Shown here: positions 6,801 to 13,155 of the stretch, in pieces
Layout: every line of letters starts with the position of its first letter
Position numbering within the stretch: position 1 is the first letter of the stretch
Assembly (NCBI GenBank): GCA_945889235.1
Contig: CAMDBK010000052.1
Coordinates: 1-13,433, forward strand
From: Chitinophaga pinensis
GTDB lineage: Bacteria > Bacteroidota > Bacteroidia > SXHM01
DNA: 13,433 bases
Direction: 5' to 3'
Notes under the pieces: model-generated
The model's input: only the letters and a program-made list of their open reading frames with translations
What the model was told of the DNA's origin: nothing
Database searches by the model: none
Translations under genes and position numbers: made by a program

Positions 6801-9800
6801 AACCTGAATTCATTGTGCGGAATTGCTTCCATAACATTATCACAAACAAATTTTGATTGTTCAAATCTGGGCGCAAATACTGTTGATTTAACTGTGTTTT
6901 ATTCAAGCGGAGATTCCGCTTCCTGTTCAGCAAATATTAATGTACTTGACACACTCAACCCAATAATAACCAACTGTCCTGCCGATATACAAATAACGCC
7001 AAACGTTGCCGGGTGCCTGGCTTCTGTTGTGTGGACAGTCCCAACTATTTCAGATAATTGCAGCTACACTGTTACCGGTTCTCATCTTCCTGCTGATACC
7101 TTTTCAGTTGGTATAACAACAGTAAGTTATGATGTTACCGACCCATCAGGAAATACTACACAATGTCAGTTTAATATTGAGGTTCTTTCTATTCCGGTTT
7201 CTGTTTCATTGCAACCATTGCTATATCAATGTGGATTCAATATATCATGCACAGGTTCAGCTGATGGAAATATTGCAGCAACTATAACAGGTGGTTGTAC
7301 GCCCTTCCAGTATTTATGGGACAGCGGAGAAACAACTTCCTCATTAAATGGATTAACTTCCGGGAATTATCAACTCGTTGTTACAGATGCAAACGGTGGT
7401 GTTGCTTTCGGAAATATTACGCTCACAGAACCGAACCCAATTTCAATAACATCCACTCAATTATCTGTTTATTCAGGTGGGTTAAACATCAGTTGCAATG
7501 GAGCGTTTGACGGAAGTATTAATGTTGATTTTTCAGGTGGTGCTGATTGTGAATCTTATAATTATTTGTGGTCGGGGCCGGGAGGATTTGTTTCCACTGT
7601 TGAAGATATTTCGGGACTTGCCGCAGGAAATTATTCCTTAACTGTTACTGATTCAAACGGATGTTCTCATACAGAAAATATTGTTCTTTCTGAGCCAACA
7701 GTAATTAATATAACTACAACATCTGTAACAGATGTTACGTGTTTTGGATTAAGCAATGGAGCAGCAACGGTAAGCGTTTCGGGAGGAGTAAGTCCTTACG
7801 GATATTTGTGGTCAAACGGTGAAACTACTTCGCAGTCAACTGGACTTCCGGCAGGAAATCATTCAGTAGTTGTTTCTGATGCAAACGGATGCTCAGACAG
7901 TCTTACAATAGTAATTCAACAGTCCTCAACATTGGATGCAACTATTCAAACTTTGACTGACTATAACGGGTATACAATCAGTTGTAATAATTCAGCAGAT
8001 GGTTCTCTTTCTACAACTGTTTCAGGTGGAAATGCACCTTACTCTTTTCTTTGGTCAACTAATGAAACCGTTCAAACTATCAGCAATCTCAGTGCAGGAA
8101 ACTATTCAGTAACTATAACAGACAACAGCGGATGCAGCACCTCGGCAACTATTCAGCTTGATGCTACTCCAATAATCACTTCTTCATTTCAAATTCAAAA
8201 TCCTTTTTGCAATAATTCAGCTGATGGTTCGGCTGAAATCATTGTCAGTGGTGGAGTTCCTTCTTACTCGTATTTGTGGTCAACAGGACAAACTACTCAA
8301 CAACTTTCAAATCTTACAGCAGGAAATTATTCTGTTACTGTAACAGATGCAAATGGGTGCACAATAGTTACTGATACATCGCTTACTAATCCTACGCTTC
8401 TTGATGCAACTGTAATTTCTGTCAACGATGTTTCCTGCTTTGGTCTTGCTGATGGTTCAGCCGTTATACAAATAACTGGAGGAGTTCCTGCTTACAATTT
8501 TCAATGGTCAAATGGCAGCACAGAACAAAATTTACAGAATGTTATTTCAGGAAATTATGCCTTGAATATTACTGATGCGAACGGATGTTCTGATACACTT
8601 TCTGTTACAATTAACCAGCCAGCTGAATTAACGGTAACTGTTGTAAATCCTGCTACTGTTTGCCCGGGAACTGAAGTAATCATTGCTGCAAATACCAACG
8701 GTGGAAACGGTAGTTATTTATATGTATGGTCAGGCGGACAAAGTGGAGCAAACATTTCTGTTTTTCCGCAACAGGCTTTTACATTAAATGTTACTGTTAC
8801 TGACGGACAAGGTTGTACTGCTTCTTATACTAATATTCCAGTAACAGTTTATCCTTCACCATCTGCCGGCTTTTCAATAAGTCAAACTCAATCGTGTGAA
8901 TATCCTGTTACAATTTTAACAGTTAACAACAGTACAGGAGCAACACAATATAACTGGAATGATGATAACGGAACTAGTTACAACACGCTTTCACCTGTAA
9001 TTACTTATAATCATTCGGGAACTTTTTCAATCGTATTAGTAGCAGTAAATTCTTTTGGCTGCACCGATACTGCTTCGAATATTTTTACTGTTTACGAAAA
9101 ACCTGTTGCTGCATTTTCTCTTTCATCAACTTCAGGATGTCCACCACTTGCAGTTGATTTTACTGATTTATCAAACGGAGCATTACAATATTTCTGGAAT
9201 TTCGGAGATACTCAAACTACTTCATTAAGTAATCCTTCTCATAGTTATTCCGAAACAGGAAGTTATGTTGTATCTCTTGTTATTACAGGGTCTGGCGGTT
9301 GTTCTGATTCTATAACAATAAACTCACCTATAACTGTTTTTCCTGTACCTGTGGCTTCTTTCACATGGGATTATTCTGATCCTTATAACCCATCCGGAAA
9401 AATTCTTTTTACTAACAGTTCACAAGGGGCAGAAAATTATCAATGGAGTTTTGGAGATGGAAATCATTCAACTGAAACTAACCCGGCAAACACGTATCAG
9501 AACTCAGGAAACTACGTGATTACACTTGTTGCAGAAAATGGCTTTGGTTGCACCGATACCATTTCTGACAATATAGAACCTACTATGGACAATGGCTTAT
9601 TTGTGCCCAATGCCTTGATATCAGGGTTTGATGGTGATGTCGGTCTGTTTCTGCCAAAAGGAAGAGGACTTGTAAAGTACGATTGTTCTGTTTTTGATAA
9701 ATGGGGCAACCTGTTATGGACAAGCAATAAATTAGAAAATGGACGGCCTGCTGAAGGGTGGGATGGAAGATTTAACGGACAACTTGTACCGCAGGGTGCT

Positions 9801-9908
9801 TACATTTGGTTAGTACGTGCTGTTTTTGAAAATAATAAAATATGGGAGGGAATGCGGCTTTCAGAAGATAAAACATCTACAACAGGAACAATTACGGTTT
9901 TGAAATAA
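3816..9908 (+). CDS. Giant multidomain surface adhesin with T9SS type-B sorting domain
   Basis: A 2030-residue secreted protein. A signal peptide with a long n-region ends near LRAQ (cleavage likely after A42). Domains in order: choice-of-anchor L (about 45-285, with FASEEYNEYVG at 161-171); Calx-beta-like (286-401); Ig-like (403-480); PKD with WDFGD (483-563); three 83-residue Ig-like repeats (564-812); one SprB-like repeat (813-886); two related Cys-containing modules (888-1045); HYR (1048-1124); six SprB-like repeats (1126-1604, CxGxxDGS...SGG...YxWS...GNYxVTVTDxNGC pattern); Ig-like (1605-1681); three PKD domains (1682-1922); and a gliding-motility-type C-terminal domain (about 1925-2030). 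It should cross the outer membrane by T9SS and attach to or leave the cell surface, acting in adhesion or gliding as SprB does. The tail has DKWGNLLW and VPQGAYIW in place of the common NRWG and VPxGxYxY. No repeat is broken and no frameshift is seen. Confidence 0.9.
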   Translation: MREKNFTGLLNVFQGNNKRVHWLAKNLLSFLLFFLSFQPLRAQITIQEATNQTDVNNLVNNVLLNSCINISNIQYTGVFRAIGSFNGTASNIGLNSGIILTNGRGNNAIGPNNIANRSTSNGPQAGDAQLTVLAGTATYDASILEFDFIPYSDTIQFDYVFASEEYNEYVGLFNDPVAFFITGPGYGTPTNIAKIPGTVTPVSINTINNGYIAVCPSAGPCVNCAYYFDNCGGTTVQYDGFTTPMTAFAVVQPCQQYHIKIAIADALDRIFDSAVLLKAGSFTAGAVADVALGTINNINSIYEGCDNGGFTFTRLDSSDNSLPVVVSYTISGTATNGTDYTTITTSITIPAGQNSTTRPINALLDGSVEGSQTVTISLGSSGCSCLAPPTVTLTILDNNTVLSGSVSGGDTICLGETITLTANAAGSQGPYTYSWNNGGGSGNSITVSPAVTTTYTVTISDACNGQTVNLTQTVSVIQAGFTVAGGSTQCLTGNSFSFTNTGSTAPGINHTWDFGDSSPTVNTVNASHTYAVAGTYTVTHTISNGTCSLSTTATVSIVGSPTALITGNNSFCTGTNTVLSAATSTPGSGSITSFQWQLNGSNIGGATSSTYTVSAAGNYTVVVTNSNACSTVSAVFVVTSSNSPTATITGSNSICAGNTTVLSSAGSVPGSGTISSYQWQLNGSNIGGATAATYSATVTGNYTVIITNSFGCSATSSAFNVTVNSNPVATITGNNSFCTGSTALLSAATSTAGSGTISSYQWQLNGSTIGGATATTYTAISAGNYTVVITNSNGCSTTSAIWIVTEFSNPSVIISSSTNVACTGNNNGTATAVASGGSGVYSYLWQPGLQTTASVNNLSAGINTITVTDGNGCTDTASVNILVIDNAAPIAICQNITVYLNPLGTASITGADINNGSSDNCGIAAMTVSPNTFDCNNLGDNTVVLTVTDGSGNSATCSAVVSVQYSNPPLPNCGNISAYISTVGTVSVSDTDIITNLNSLCGIASITLSQTNFDCSNLGANTVDLTVFYSSGDSASCSANINVLDTLNPIITNCPADIQITPNVAGCLASVVWTVPTISDNCSYTVTGSHLPADTFSVGITTVSYDVTDPSGNTTQCQFNIEVLSIPVSVSLQPLLYQCGFNISCTGSADGNIAATITGGCTPFQYLWDSGETTSSLNGLTSGNYQLVVTDANGGVAFGNITLTEPNPISITSTQLSVYSGGLNISCNGAFDGSINVDFSGGADCESYNYLWSGPGGFVSTVEDISGLAAGNYSLTVTDSNGCSHTENIVLSEPTVINITTTSVTDVTCFGLSNGAATVSVSGGVSPYGYLWSNGETTSQSTGLPAGNHSVVVSDANGCSDSLTIVIQQSSTLDATIQTLTDYNGYTISCNNSADGSLSTTVSGGNAPYSFLWSTNETVQTISNLSAGNYSVTITDNSGCSTSATIQLDATPIITSSFQIQNPFCNNSADGSAEIIVSGGVPSYSYLWSTGQTTQQLSNLTAGNYSVTVTDANGCTIVTDTSLTNPTLLDATVISVNDVSCFGLADGSAVIQITGGVPAYNFQWSNGSTEQNLQNVISGNYALNITDANGCSDTLSVTINQPAELTVTVVNPATVCPGTEVIIAANTNGGNGSYLYVWSGGQSGANISVFPQQAFTLNVTVTDGQGCTASYTNIPVTVYPSPSAGFSISQTQSCEYPVTILTVNNSTGATQYNWNDDNGTSYNTLSPVITYNHSGTFSIVLVAVNSFGCTDTASNIFTVYEKPVAAFSLSSTSGCPPLAVDFTDLSNGALQYFWNFGDTQTTSLSNPSHSYSETGSYVVSLVITGSGGCSDSITINSPITVFPVPVASFTWDYSDPYNPSGKILFTNSSQGAENYQWSFGDGNHSTETNPANTYQNSGNYVITLVAENGFGCTDTISDNIEPTMDNGLFVPNALISGFDGDVGLFLPKGRGLVKYDCSVFDKWGNLLWTSNKLENGRPAEGWDGRFNGQLVPQGAYIWLVRAVFENNKIWEGMRLSEDKTSTTGTITVLK
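5505..6251 (+). repeat. Three tandem 249-bp coding repeats (Ig-like modules)
   Basis: Units start at 5505, 5754 and 6003 and are each exactly 249 bp (83 codons). Each protein unit runs TITGxNSxC...SxQWQLNGSxIGGAT...GNYTVVITNSxGCS. DNA identity is patchy but strong at the centre: units 1 and 2 share a run of about 30 identical bases around CAATGGCAACTGAACGGAAG. Third-position drift in the rest suggests old duplication with purifying selection or local gene conversion. Confidence 0.8.
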
Positions 9909-9942
9909 TATTATTTAGTTAATTTGCACACTACACAACAAA

Positions 9943-10491
9943 ATGGAAAATCTGGTAATCAATAACACGCCCAACACCCCGCAGGTTTATTTTAATGCAA
10001 AAAATGGCGAGTTGAGCATAATGGGTAATTCAACATCCGAGAACCCTCTGGAATATTTTAACCCCATTATGAAATGGATTGAGGAATATGCCAAGCATCC
10101 GGTTTCTGCCACCAAGGTAAAAATTTTTATGGTGTACTTTAACACTGTTTCCTATAAATGCCTGCTTGGTTTTTTTAAAAAACTTCAAACAATTTCAGAG
10201 AAAGGAAACAAAGTAAAAGTTTTCTGGCATTACGATAAAGAAGATGAAGATTTGCTGGAAACAGGGCAGGATTACGAGGATATTATTATTGACGTTCCTT
10301 TTGAATTTATTCCGGAAACAGAAGAACTACAATTAAGTTCAATTAAAGAAGACCAATGGTACCATCTTCAAAAGAAACATAAAAGAAAAGAAAACAGAAC
10401 TAAAATAGTTTTAGTTATTCTTCTCATAACTTCATTGTCTGTAATTGGTTATTTTATCGGGAAACTTATTAAACATTATATGTCGCGGTAA
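9943..10491 (+). CDS. SiaC-family (DUF1987) regulatory phosphoprotein with C-terminal membrane anchor
   Basis: Residues 1-125 match the SiaC/DUF1987 family, small proteins controlled by phosphorylation of a conserved Thr and, in Pseudomonas, acting through a partner kinase/phosphatase pair on a diguanylate cyclase in biofilm control. Family marks are the TPxVYFNAKNGELSIMGNSxxENPxEYFNP start and MVYFNTVSYKCL. T68 (YFNT) falls at the position of the phosphorylated Thr of the Pseudomonas protein as I recall it. The usual length is about 125-130 aa; this one has 182. The extra part is an acidic/polar linker, a basic cluster (KKHKRKENR, about 143-151) and one hydrophobic helix (about 153-174, KIVLVILLITSLSVIGYFIG) ending in a basic tail, so a tail-anchored protein with a cytoplasmic domain is predicted. 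It starts 34 nt after the adhesin stop. No SiaA/B/D-like partner lies nearby. Confidence 0.85.
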   Translation: MENLVINNTPNTPQVYFNAKNGELSIMGNSTSENPLEYFNPIMKWIEEYAKHPVSATKVKIFMVYFNTVSYKCLLGFFKKLQTISEKGNKVKVFWHYDKEDEDLLETGQDYEDIIIDVPFEFIPETEELQLSSIKEDQWYHLQKKHKRKENRTKIVLVILLITSLSVIGYFIGKLIKHYMSR

Positions 10492-10540
10492 TGATTACAC
10501 CAATTTTGTGATCGTAATCGCTCAGAATGTTTTCTTAAAA

Positions 10541-10610
10541 CTATTGTTCGGCAATACTCATTTTTACACTGATTTTTTCTGCGGGAGTTCCACCCTGAAC
10601 AGGAGATGAA
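10541..10610 (-). pseudogene. Possible C-terminal fragment of a minus-strand gene
   Basis: On the minus strand a frame ending at a TAG (10543-10541) encodes SSSPVQGGTPAEKISVKMSIAEQ just before the stop. It has a plausible end-of-protein pattern (Pro-Val, Gly, then an alternating Val/Ser strand), vaguely like the last strand of SIMPL/DUF541 proteins. The frame stays open for 37 codons, but its 5' part overlaps the plus-strand adhesin fragment, so at most about 23 codons can be real. The family suggestion is a guess, and chance is quite possible. Confidence 0.2.
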
Positions 10611-11192
10611 GATTTAACAGTGGTTGAAAATCCGGTAGCTGATTTCAGCTGGGATTATTTCAATCAGGTTGATCCTGACGGACAAATTCAGTTCACCAAC
10701 CTTTCTATCGGTGCAACAAACTTTGACTGGGATTTTGGTGACGGACAAAATTCAACCTTTGAAAACCCAGTAAACAATTATGCCGATAACGGAAACTACA
10801 CCGTTACTTTAATTGCCAGCAGCGGTGCGGGTTGTTCCGATACGGCTACCTATGATGTAGAAGTAAAACTCTTCAAAGGATTGTATATTCCTAACGCCTT
10901 TATAGTTGGTGGCAATGGCGATTTCGGATTGTTTCTGCCAAAAGGTATTGGAGTAGCAACATATCATTGTATGGTATTTGACAAATGGGGTAACCTGCTC
11001 TGGGAATCAAGTAAAGTGGTAGATGGTGTACCCGTTGAATCATGGGATGGTTATTACCATGGAGCAGTTGTTCCGCAGGGTGCCTACATCTGGAAAGCAG
11101 AAGCCACCTTTGAAGACGGAACCATATGGCCCGGTATGGAATACGAAAACAATAAATTCATCACCACCGGAAATGTAACGGTTATGCAATAG
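10599..11192 (+). pseudogene. Truncated adhesin gene: orphan PKD domain plus T9SS type-B sorting domain
   Basis: About 195 codons equivalent to the last two domains of the upstream adhesin. One PKD domain (NPVADFSWDYF...FDWDFGDGQNS...NYTVTL) leads into a C-terminal sorting domain (GLYIPNAFIVGGNGDFGLFLPKG...CMVFDKWGNLLWES...WDGYYHGAVVPQGAYIWKAEATFEDG). It shares the unusual FLPKG, DKWGNLLW and PQGAYIW motifs with the adhesin tail, so the two are paralogues. A stop at 10596-10598 closes the frame. No ATG and no signal peptide lie between it and the PKD domain, and a GTG at 10620 falls at the domain edge. It is most simply the 3' remnant of a second adhesin gene whose 5' part was lost. Translation from GTG 10620 (191 codons with stop) would give a cytoplasmic protein that cannot use T9SS. 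A silent tail cassette for recombination is an alternative. Confidence 0.75.
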
Positions 11193-11258
11193 GACCAAAG
11201 TAATAAAATTTAGTCCTTTCCAGTAAGGTTGTGACGGAATTGATAAAGCAAAAAGACT

Positions 11259-11310
11259 AAAAAAATGAGTTCAAAATGAATCAGTTTTAGATTCGTTCTG
11301 AACTCATTTT
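11259..11310 (-). terminator. Strong intrinsic terminator, minus strand
   Basis: AAAATGAGTTCA (11262-11273) and TGAACTCATTTT (11299-11310) are perfect 12-bp arms. Inside them, AATGAATC and GATTCGTT extend the stem by 8 pairs including one G-T wobble, around a small loop. On the minus strand the stem runs into seven T residues (A-run 11259-11265 on the plus strand), the classic layout. On the plus strand only TTTT follows before GTGG, so it would be weaker for the adhesin fragment. Confidence 0.65.
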
Positions 11311-11332
11311 GTGGACCCGGAGAGAATCTCCG
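11311..11332 (-). tRNA. Possible tRNA 3'-end remnant (acceptor strand and damaged T-arm)
   Basis: Read on the minus strand, this is CGGAGATTCTCTCCGGGTCCAC cut into a stem (GGAGA/TCTCC) plus GGGTCCAC. That resembles a tRNA T-stem and 3' acceptor strand, but the T-loop is only TTC where seven nucleotides are expected. Upstream sequence (plus 11333 onward) is plain AT-rich DNA, not a tRNA body. The terminator begins at the very next base, as after a tRNA gene. A chance hairpin is the main alternative. Confidence 0.3.
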
Positions 11333-11494
11333 TTAATTATATAATTATATAAATATCAGTCGTTTGTGTATAAATTAAATAGGGTAGGTGAATCATTGGT
11401 GAAACATTTAAAAAATATAAAAGTGCGTATTCAGAAAATTTATATTTCAAAACCATCTTCAATAATAAATTTTTGAAGCAAATTCTGTACTTTA

Positions 11495-11677
11495 ATGTTA
11501 GACCAAGTTATTCGCTTCACAGAGCATTACAACAAGGCAGAGGTAATCAAAGATTTTGAAAGCGAGATATTGGGAAATAAGCCAAAGTTAGATTCCTACA
11601 AGTTTGATATTACTGAATTTCAAACCTTCATTAAAGAAGACGGAAAAAAGAAAAGCAAAAAGAATAACGAGGATTAA
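11495..11677 (+). CDS. Small hypothetical protein (60 aa)
   Basis: I do not recognise this protein. It starts MLDQVIRFTEHYNKAEVIKDF and ends in a Lys-rich tail (GKKKSKKNNED), with a predicted helical, charged and soluble character and no signal peptide or membrane segment. The evidence that it is real is contextual: it fills a gap between other genes on the same strand, and a well-formed intrinsic terminator begins 17 nt after its stop. It has only one usable ATG, and an in-frame TGA lies shortly upstream. It might be a small DNA- or RNA-binding protein or antitoxin-like partner, or the surviving start of a longer gene, but nothing in the sequence decides this. Confidence 0.5.
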   Translation: MLDQVIRFTEHYNKAEVIKDFESEILGNKPKLDSYKFDITEFQTFIKEDGKKKSKKNNED

Positions 11678-11693
11678 TTGGTTAGTGTTGATT

Positions 11694-11725
11694 GAAGAAG
11701 GGTGAAAGCCCTTCTTTAATTTTTT
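11694..11725 (+). terminator. Intrinsic terminator between the 60-aa gene and DUF2130 gene
   Basis: AAGAAGGG (11695-11702) pairs perfectly with CCCTTCTT (11709-11716). A T-G wobble closes a GAAA tetraloop (11704-11707), and a T-rich tail (TTTTTT at 11720-11725) follows. The stem, tetraloop and T-tract together make this the best plus-strand terminator in the window. It separates the DUF2130 gene into its own transcription unit. Confidence 0.85.
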
Positions 11726-11754
11726 AATGAGCCATTTTTATAGACAACAATAAT

Positions 11755-13026
11755 ATGACAAACGAAACAAAAATCACCTGCCCAAACTGCGGACACGAAA
11801 TTGACGTGAACAACGTAATTGCTCACCAGCTTGATGAAGAATACAAGAAAAAGTATAATGCTCAACTTTCGGAAGAAAAGAAGAAATTCCAGAGTGAGTT
11901 CGGCAAACTTGAGAAACAAAAACAGGACTTTGAGCAACAGAAAGGCGAACAAGACAAATTAATTGCCGACAAAGTAAGCACTCAGGTTAAGAGCGAGAAA
12001 GCAGCACTTGAAAAGGAACTAAAAACAAAAATACAAAGCGAGCAGTCGGAAAGAATTGAACTGATTGAGAAGGAGCTTCAGGAAAAGTCAGAGCAGGTAA
12101 AAGAGCTGAACAGGACAAAGGCTGAAATTGAAAAAATAAAAAGAGAAAAAAACGAACTAAAAGACAGCCTGGAAGCTGAAAACGCAAAAAAATTAAATCA
12201 GCAAATAACTGAGGAGAAGGAAAAAATTCGTAAAAGTGAACAGGACAAGAATGAACTAATAGTCGCAGAACTTCATAAGAAGCTCGAAGACCAAAAAAAG
12301 TTGACAGAGGAAATGAAGCGCAAGCAAGAGCAGGGTTCTATGCAATTACAAGGAGAAGTTCAGGAACTTGGGATTGAGGAATGGTTATCTGCCACTTTTC
12401 CACTTGATACAATTACAGAGATTAAAAAGGGCGAAAAAGGAGCTGATTGCCTACAAACAGTTCATACTCGTGGAAGACAAAATTGCGGAACAATATACTA
12501 TGAGAGCAAACGAACAAAAAAATTTGAAAATAGTTGGTTAGAAAAATTCCGAAACGACATCAGGGATAAAGGTGCAAACATTGGTGTTTTAGTAACTGAT
12601 ATGTTTCCAAAGGGGATGGAAAGAATGGGGCTTGTGGACGGCATTTGGGTATGCTCTTATGACGAATTTAAAGGACTATGTGCCGTGCTACGGGAAAGTA
12701 TTATTCAGTTTAGCTCGGTTGTATCTGCGCAAGAGAACAAAGGCGAAAAAATGGTAATGCTTTATGACTTTTTGACAAGCAATGAATTTAGACTGCAAGT
12801 AGAGGCGATAGTTGAAGGGTTTACACAAATGCAAACTGACTTAAATTCAGAAAGGCGTTCAATTATGGGGCATTGGAAAAAAAGAGAAAAACAAATTCAG
12901 AAAGTGCTTTTGAACACGAACCACATGTATAATTCAATAAAAGGTATAGCTGGTTCCGCAATTCAGCCTATCAAGGCATTAGAATTACCAGAGGTGACAG
13001 TTGAAGAACTGGAAGATGGAGAATAA
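11755..13026 (+). CDS. DUF2130 coiled-coil protein with PD-(D/E)XK nuclease-like domain
   Basis: A 423-residue cytoplasmic protein of the DUF2130 family, of unknown function. The N-terminus has a zinc-ribbon-like half site (C9-P-N-C12-G-H). Residues about 30-195 are an unbroken Lys/Glu/Gln-rich coiled coil. From about 199 a compact domain reads as a PD-(D/E)XK nuclease fold: QGEVQELGIEEWL (core helix, E201/E204), GAD with D231, then YYESK with E250-x-K252, and GANIGVLVTDMFPKGME as a following strand. The D to ExK spacing of 19 residues is normal for that superfamily. The coiled coil plus nuclease layout recalls RmuC, a DNA-recombination factor, and suggests a role on DNA, which is inference. 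The ATG at 11755 precedes the zinc motif directly. A terminator lies upstream, and another gene begins 3 nt after its stop. Confidence 0.8.
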   Translation: MTNETKITCPNCGHEIDVNNVIAHQLDEEYKKKYNAQLSEEKKKFQSEFGKLEKQKQDFEQQKGEQDKLIADKVSTQVKSEKAALEKELKTKIQSEQSERIELIEKELQEKSEQVKELNRTKAEIEKIKREKNELKDSLEAENAKKLNQQITEEKEKIRKSEQDKNELIVAELHKKLEDQKKLTEEMKRKQEQGSMQLQGEVQELGIEEWLSATFPLDTITEIKKGEKGADCLQTVHTRGRQNCGTIYYESKRTKKFENSWLEKFRNDIRDKGANIGVLVTDMFPKGMERMGLVDGIWVCSYDEFKGLCAVLRESIIQFSSVVSAQENKGEKMVMLYDFLTSNEFRLQVEAIVEGFTQMQTDLNSERRSIMGHWKKREKQIQKVLLNTNHMYNSIKGIAGSAIQPIKALELPEVTVEELEDGE

Positions 13027-13029
13027 AGA

Positions 13030-13083
13030 ATGAAATCAATCTTATCATTTCGGGAATTAGCAAAGTTAGGTAAAGAAGAATGA
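13030..13083 (+). pseudogene. Gene start truncated by insertion-element terminus
   Basis: An ATG 3 nt after the DUF2130 stop opens a frame encoding MKSILSFRELAKLGKEE before a TGA at 13081-13083. The tight spacing suggests a co-transcribed second gene of a DUF2130 operon. The TGA coincides with the first bases (TG) of a repeat-bearing sequence that looks like an IS21-type terminus, so the gene was probably longer and was cut by insertion. The 17 residues are too few to identify a family. Confidence 0.45.
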
Positions 13084-13155
13084 CCGTACACTTTGCCGCG
13101 GAATTAGTGCTTTACTTTAGCGCGGAATAGGTGGTACACTTTGCGCGGAATCTCC
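13081..13155 (+). mobile_element. Putative IS21-like element terminus with three tandem 24-nt repeats
   Basis: Beginning with TG at 13081 are three tandem units: GTACACTTTGCCGCGGAATTAGTG (abridged core GTACACTTTGCCGCGGAAT, 13086-13109), CTTTACTTTAGCGCGGAATA (from 13110, through 13133) and GTACACTTTGCGCGGAAT (from 13134). Multiple terminal repeats and a TG/CA end are typical of the IS21 family, and GGTACACTTTGCGCGGAAT-type ends are ones I recall next to istA/istB in Bacteroidota. No transposase frame is recognisable in the remaining 278 bases, so the element is partial in this window or decayed. The inner boundary is not defined. Confidence 0.5.

Larger units (their letters stand above)
11193..11494. 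other. 302-bp gene-poor gap with terminator and tRNA-like remnant
   Basis: No credible protein-coding frame is present on either strand. The left third holds a long inverted repeat with a T-tract on the minus strand, directly joined to a short tRNA 3'-end-like sequence (both listed separately). Right of that is very AT-rich DNA, including a near-palindromic TTAATTATATAATTATAT run at about 11334-11350. No clear promoter for the following small gene was found; a TACTTTAA at 11488-11495 is a weak -7 match overlapping the ATG. Confidence 0.6.

Noticed and set aside
10493..10519. GATTAC/GTAATC inverted repeat after the SiaC-like gene
   Set aside because: Only six pairs with a 15-nt loop and no T-tract, so too weak to call a terminator or operator.
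10620..11192. GTG-started complete gene
   Set aside because: The GTG lies at the edge of a PKD domain, there is no signal peptide although a T9SS tail is present, and the frame is already open upstream to a stop at 10596-10598.
11331..11352. AT-only near-palindrome considered as an origin or operator
   Set aside because: Low-complexity TA-rich sequence; no iterons, DnaA boxes or adjacent regulator gene support a specific function.
11716..12187. Two open minus-strand frames rich in Phe and Leu (11716-11952 and 11987-12187)
   Set aside because: They are antisense shadows of the Lys/Glu-rich coiled coil of the DUF2130 gene, where AAA/GAA codons read as TTT/TTC on the other strand.
13086..13155. 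Tandem repeats considered as a CRISPR array
   Set aside because: The units abut with no unique spacers, differ from each other, and number only three, so a mobile-element terminus fits better.
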